A stretch of DNA of 9,351 bases. Origin: an uncultured beta proteobacterium (lineage in GTDB: Bacteria; Pseudomonadota; Gammaproteobacteria; Burkholderiales; Burkholderiaceae_C). The notes beneath the pieces are model-generated. The model made no database searches. It was not told the origin of the DNA and worked only from the letters and a program-made list of their open reading frames with translations. Below, piece by piece: positions 6,486 to 9,351 of the stretch. The translations under genes and the position numbers were made by a program. Numbering within the stretch: the stretch's first letter is position 1; the number at the start of each line of letters is the position of its first letter. Location: contig CAJBVC010000818.1 of assembly GCA_903958915.1 (NCBI GenBank), forward strand, positions 1-9,351, given 5' to 3'.

Positions 6486-8125
6486 GCGCTCACCACCGCA
6501 ACTTCGAGCTTATGCGCCTTGATCTCCTTGATTTCTTTGGCGTAGGTGACACATGCACGCCGCGCCACGATGACCGACAGACCCTGGTGCGCCAACTCTT
6601 CGCGAATGGTCGCGATGGTTTGCTGTTTCTTGTGGGCAGTGGGCTCGACGATGCGGATGTGCTTGCGTGACACACCCAGGCCCGCCACCAGATCCACGAC
6701 TTCTTCGTCCGTGGCCATGGTGGGCTGGCCACCAGTCATGGCGACGATGCTGTTGTCCAGAATGAAGACCTTGATGTTGGAGTTCTCGCGCGCCGCGTCG
6801 AGCAGCGGCGCCATACCCGAATGGGTAAAGGTGCCGTCCCCAATCACGCACAGCGAGGGGTTCATGCCCGCATGCGCCGCGCCAATGGCCATGCCAATGG
6901 ATGATCCCATGCACAAGCAGGAGTGGATCGCCTGGTGGGGCTCCAGGTACCCCAGTGAATAGCAACCGATGTCGCCCATCACCCGAACGCCCGCGCCGAG
7001 TTCGGCGATGACTTCCTTGATGGCGATGTAGGCATCGCTGTGGGGGCATTTGTCGCACAGCCGCGGCGGGCGGCCCACCAGCACGTCGGACAGGCCCGCC
7101 AACTGCAGGGATGGCTCGACCGTCAGCCCAAAGCAGGGCTTGATCGCGTCCTGGCTGAGTTCACCCATACGTGGCAGGTCGCCTGTCAGCTTGCCGCGGA
7201 TGGGGCGCTCTCGCATCAACCCCAACGCGCTGATGTAGCGCTCAATGAACGGGTAACCCTCTTCAACCACGAAGATTTCACTCGACGCATCGAGCAACTG
7301 GCGAATCTTCTTAACCGGCAACGGGTAAGAGGCAATACGCAGCAGGTTGTAGTTCTCCACCAGTGCGCCCAATGCCTCGTTCAAATAGTTCCAGGCCAGG
7401 CCGCTGACCAGGATCCCCTGACGCCCTTCACCCCGGATGGTCAGGGCATTGACCGGATGCGCCTCGCTATAGGACTGCAACGCGGACTGTTTGTCGATGA
7501 GTTGGGCATAGGCACGCCGCGCATTGGCCGGAATCAGGGTAAACCGCGCCGGGTCTTCAACATAGTGTGGCGAGTTGGGTAGGCGCGCAGGCGCGAGCCG
7601 AACCTGCGAGCGGCTGTGGGCCAACCGGGTCACCAGACGCAGCAGCACCGGAACCTTGAGTTGTTCAGACAACTCGAACGCCTCGCGGGTCATGTCGTAG
7701 CACTGCTGTTGGTTGGCGGGCTCCAGGCAGGGCACCATGGCGAAGTCAGCGAAGTAGCGTGAATCCTGCTCATTCTGGGAGCTGTGCATGGAAGGGTCAT
7801 CGGCCACCACAATCACCAGGCCCCCATGTACGCCCGACACCGCCACGTTCATGAACGGGTCGGCCGCAACATTGAGCCCCACATGCTTCATCGACACCAG
7901 GGCGCGACAGCCCGCGTAGGAGACGCCGACCCCTTCTTCCAGAGCCACCTTCTCGTTGGTCGACCAGAAGCCGCGAATGGGTAAATTGTGTTTTCGGGCG
8001 TGGTCTTCGATCGCCTGATAAATCTCGGTTGAAGGCGTGCCAGGGTAGGCGTAGGCCGCCGTGATACCTGCGTCAATGGCAGCGCGGGCCACTGCCTCGT
8101 CGCCCAGCAAAATCAAGTCAGACAT
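6482..8125 (-). CDS. iorA: Indolepyruvate (arylpyruvate) ferredoxin oxidoreductase, alpha subunit, short form
   Basis: A 547-residue thiamine-diphosphate enzyme. The N-terminal pyrimidine-binding domain carries AYPGTPSTEI (26-35), NEKVALEEGVGVSYAG (57-72) and MKHVGLNVAADP (79-90). A central transketolase-C-like domain follows. The C-terminal PP domain has GDG (429-431), LDN (456-458) and MTGGQ (463-467). C357 and C360 (LCDKCPH), C388 (GDIGC) and C525 (ACVTY) match in order the four cysteines holding the proximal [4Fe-4S] cluster in related 2-oxoacid oxidoreductases. The C-terminal two-cluster ferredoxin domain seen in archaeal IorA is missing: the protein ends 22 residues after C525. It has no signal peptide, so it is cytoplasmic. 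The start ATG at 8125 has a weak upstream GGAA, and homology supports it. Confidence 0.93.
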   Translation of the reverse strand: MSDLILLGDEAVARAAIDAGITAAYAYPGTPSTEIYQAIEDHARKHNLPIRGFWSTNEKVALEEGVGVSYAGCRALVSMKHVGLNVAADPFMNVAVSGVHGGLVIVVADDPSMHSSQNEQDSRYFADFAMVPCLEPANQQQCYDMTREAFELSEQLKVPVLLRLVTRLAHSRSQVRLAPARLPNSPHYVEDPARFTLIPANARRAYAQLIDKQSALQSYSEAHPVNALTIRGEGRQGILVSGLAWNYLNEALGALVENYNLLRIASYPLPVKKIRQLLDASSEIFVVEEGYPFIERYISALGLMRERPIRGKLTGDLPRMGELSQDAIKPCFGLTVEPSLQLAGLSDVLVGRPPRLCDKCPHSDAYIAIKEVIAELGAGVRVMGDIGCYSLGYLEPHQAIHSCLCMGSSIGMAIGAAHAGMNPSLCVIGDGTFTHSGMAPLLDAARENSNIKVFILDNSIVAMTGGQPTMATDEEVVDLVAGLGVSRKHIRIVEPTAHKKQQTIATIREELAHQGLSVIVARRACVTYAKEIKEIKAHKLEVAVVSA

Positions 8126-8176
8126 GGTGGTTCCAGTTCAGGAAAGCGGTGATCGGGCCAGTTCCCGGTGTCCAAT

Positions 8177-8205
8177 ATTAAATCGCATCCGGCCATCCGG
8201 GTTCA
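8177..8205 (-). promoter_or_regulatory. Weak candidate promoter for iorAB-iclR
   Basis: Minus-strand TTTAAT (8182-8177) matches the -10 consensus at 5 of 6. At 17 bp the -35 would be TGAACC (3 of 6). The spacer holds two copies of CCGGATG with 8-bp periodicity, which could be a factor-binding site; a weak -35 fits an activated promoter. Start would be near 8170, about 45 nt before iorA. Confidence 0.3.
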
Positions 8206-8263
8206 GCTGGCAGCACGTGTGCAGCATAGATCTACTCTGCCTAGGGGCAGGATTGGGGATTCA

Positions 8264-8277
8264 TCTTGGCACCAAGA
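8264..8277. promoter_or_regulatory. Inverted repeat TCTTGG-CA-CCAAGA, candidate operator
   Basis: Perfect 6-bp arms around a 2-bp centre, lying about 140 bp upstream of iorA and about 290 bp upstream of the diiron gene. It is placed as a regulator site might be in a divergent region. There is no T-run, and it is too short for a terminator. It does not match the liv palindrome, so a different protein may bind it, if any. Confidence 0.3.
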
Positions 8278-8405
8278 AGATACAACTTTCGTTAAATATC
8301 TAGCTTTAGTGTATCTCCAATGGCTGCCGCAATAGATTACATCATGCGAAACACATTTCGATTTTTCAGTTTTATTGTTTTATATCAACTGCTTAAGTCG
8401 TACAT

Positions 8406-8415
8406 TTTTCGAAAA
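8406..8415. promoter_or_regulatory. Palindrome TTTTCGAAAA upstream of the diiron gene promoter
   Basis: A perfect 10-bp palindrome ending 10 bp before the TTGACA at 8426. The position suits an activator or repressor site, but AT-rich DNA yields such palindromes by chance. Confidence 0.22.
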
Positions 8416-8425
8416 CTACGCGAAA

Positions 8426-8454
8426 TTGACAAGGTTACGTCGAAGATATTTATC
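8426..8454 (+). promoter_or_regulatory. Candidate promoter of the diiron gene
   Basis: TTGACA (8426-8431) is a perfect -35. At 17 bp the -10 would be TTTATC, only 3 of 6; neighbouring spacings are no better. An inverted repeat AGATA-TT-TATCT (8444-8455) lies over the -10. The start would fall near 8462, leaving a leader of about 100 nt. Confidence 0.33.
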
Positions 8455-8562
8455 TACGTGATACAGTATTCATTGCATTTCACATTTTTTAGTGCCATGA
8501 TATCGCCACGGTTGTCGTCAATGGCTCAACCGACCCCCAACCTACCCACACCCGGAGAACAC

Positions 8563-9351
8563 ATGGCCACCAATACAGAGCGTTTTTCAGACAAGATGGA
8601 ACTCCCACCGGAGATCGAACAACCCAACGTGTACCCCCTGTCATGGGAAAACAAGACCGCCAAATTGCAGGAGGTCTGGAACGCGGCCCTGCGCGAGAAC
8701 TGGGACCCCGAGCAACTGCCCTGGGATACCTTCGACGTGGAAAGCTATTCTTGGGAAGAACGTGAGTCCATTGCCTACTGGTGGAGTCTGCTGTCGGTGT
8801 TTGACGCATCAGCTCCCCCGGTGTTCGCGGAGGCACTGATCAAGACCTACGAAGTGCACGAGGAAGATCTGGTGCGCCGTTGCTTCTTCTCGGTCACGCG
8901 CGATGAACAGAACCACGAAATCATGTGCGGCCTGGCCATCACCAAGCTGCTGGGGCACCCCGATCCCATTACCTACGTGCCCAAGACTGAACTGGGCAAA
9001 CGCCTGCAAAAGAATGTGAAGTGGCTCTATTTCAACGGCGCGCGCTACTGGACCGGCTACAAGAAAGCGGTACCCAAGTACGATCTGGCGGTGTTGTTCA
9101 GTTCGTTCCTCATGGGCGAAATTGCCGCGGCAACCATCTTCAAACAAATGTTTGACAACTCCCGCGAAGCCGTCTTCAAGGAAGGTTTCCGCAACATCGG
9201 CCGCGACGAGGGCCGCCACATGGCCATCTGCATGGCTGTGATGGAGCGTGACTACCCAGGCCTGAAGGACGAAACCAAGGCCATCGTCACCAAGCAGATT
9301 CGCGCCGGCTACCTGTTCTTGTCAGCGGTCCTGTTTGAGCCACCCATGGAA
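8563..9351 (+). CDS. Ferritin-like / RNR R2-like diiron carboxylate protein, C-terminus cut by window edge
   Basis: The first 263 residues are open to the right edge. The ATG at 8563 was chosen for GGAGA 5 nt upstream; in-frame ATGs at 8521, 8497, 8344 and 8320 lack an SD. The predicted fold is a helical bundle. It has two ExxH motifs, DEQNHE (E115, H118) and DEGRHM (E216, H219). E186 in FLMGEIAAATIF is the partner about 30 residues before the second motif, and D81 (SVFDASA) or E90 the partner before the first. That is the six-ligand pattern of diiron oxygenases and R2-like proteins. It is not PaaA, BoxB or a standard NrdB by the motifs I can read, and no nrdA is adjacent. It probably activates O2 to hydroxylate or oxidise a small molecule in the cytoplasm. 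Divergent placement from iorAB suggests a shared pathway; the substrate is unknown. Confidence 0.8.
   Translation, partial: MATNTERFSDKMELPPEIEQPNVYPLSWENKTAKLQEVWNAALRENWDPEQLPWDTFDVESYSWEERESIAYWWSLLSVFDASAPPVFAEALIKTYEVHEEDLVRRCFFSVTRDEQNHEIMCGLAITKLLGHPDPITYVPKTELGKRLQKNVKWLYFNGARYWTGYKKAVPKYDLAVLFSSFLMGEIAAATIFKQMFDNSREAVFKEGFRNIGRDEGRHMAICMAVMERDYPGLKDETKAIVTKQIRAGYLFLSAVLFEPPME

Larger units (their letters stand above)
8126..8562. other. Divergent AT-rich intergenic region
   Basis: This separates iorA (minus) from the diiron gene (plus). The half near iorA (8126-8260) has ordinary GC content; about 8280-8490 is strongly AT-rich. It contains weak promoter candidates in both directions, a tandem CATCCGG repeat (8186-8192 and 8194-8200) and three palindromes described separately. 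An in-frame open stretch from ATG 8320 into the diiron gene lacks an SD and has AT-rich codons unlike the neighbours, so I treat it as non-coding. Confidence 0.7.

Noticed and set aside
8267..8286. Possible sigma54 promoter beginning TGGCACC
   Set aside because: There is no GC at the required 10-bp spacing for the -12 element. The motif is better explained as part of the TCTTGG/CCAAGA inverted repeat.
8489..9219. Minus-strand open frames at 8489-8836 and 8809-9219
   Set aside because: Both are antisense to the diiron gene, with no motif or SD, and are shadows.
8563..9351. Ribonucleotide reductase small subunit (NrdB)
   Set aside because: The ligand pattern is similar, but length so far, sequence and context (no nrdA; aromatic catabolic neighbours) do not fit.

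Overview
The window reads as accessory catabolic DNA from a GC-rich betaproteobacterium, most likely order Burkholderiales and perhaps Comamonadaceae. That placement rests on protein style, codon use and operon architecture, not on a marker gene. Nearly everything is coded on the minus strand. Only the last gene, cut by the right edge, lies on the plus strand. No rRNA, tRNA, insertion sequence or CRISPR array was seen.

Layout from left to right. Positions 1-4597 (minus, transcribed right to left) hold a compact transport operon: livH, livM, livG, a livF fused to an N-terminal hemerythrin domain, then a metallo-beta-lactamase-fold protein truncated by the left edge. Gaps are 2, 2, 12 and 19 bp. 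Positions 4598-4899 are the control region of this operon: a sigma70-like promoter with a perfect 12-bp palindrome in its spacer, followed by an 18-codon ORF with a strong Shine-Dalgarno whose stop codon overlaps the livH start. Positions 4900-8125 hold a second minus-strand operon, iorA-iorB-iclR, joined by two 4-bp ATGA overlaps. It encodes a two-subunit arylpyruvate (indolepyruvate) ferredoxin oxidoreductase and an IclR-family regulator. Positions 8126-8562 are an AT-rich divergent intergenic region with several palindromes. From 8563 (plus) a ferritin-like/RNR-R2-like diiron carboxylate protein begins and runs off the window.

Working model (inference): an amino-acid-like or aromatic-acid substrate enters through the Liv-type ABC transporter and is oxidatively decarboxylated to an aryl/acyl-CoA by IorAB. 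The IclR protein controls its own operon and perhaps the adjacent transporter promoter. The divergent diiron protein may be an oxygenase for the same or a connected pathway. A recurring theme is oxygen and iron: a diiron hemerythrin domain on the transporter ATPase, a diiron oxidase-type enzyme, and an Fe-S 2-oxoacid oxidoreductase of a usually oxygen-sensitive class. No substrate-binding protein (livK) is in the window. The substrate cannot be read from the sequence.

The most unusual items are the hemerythrin-LivF fusion, the unassigned diiron protein, the MBL-fold protein that has lost its second metal site, the minimal IorA without a C-terminal ferredoxin domain, and the leader ORF plus SD-masking hairpin ahead of livH.
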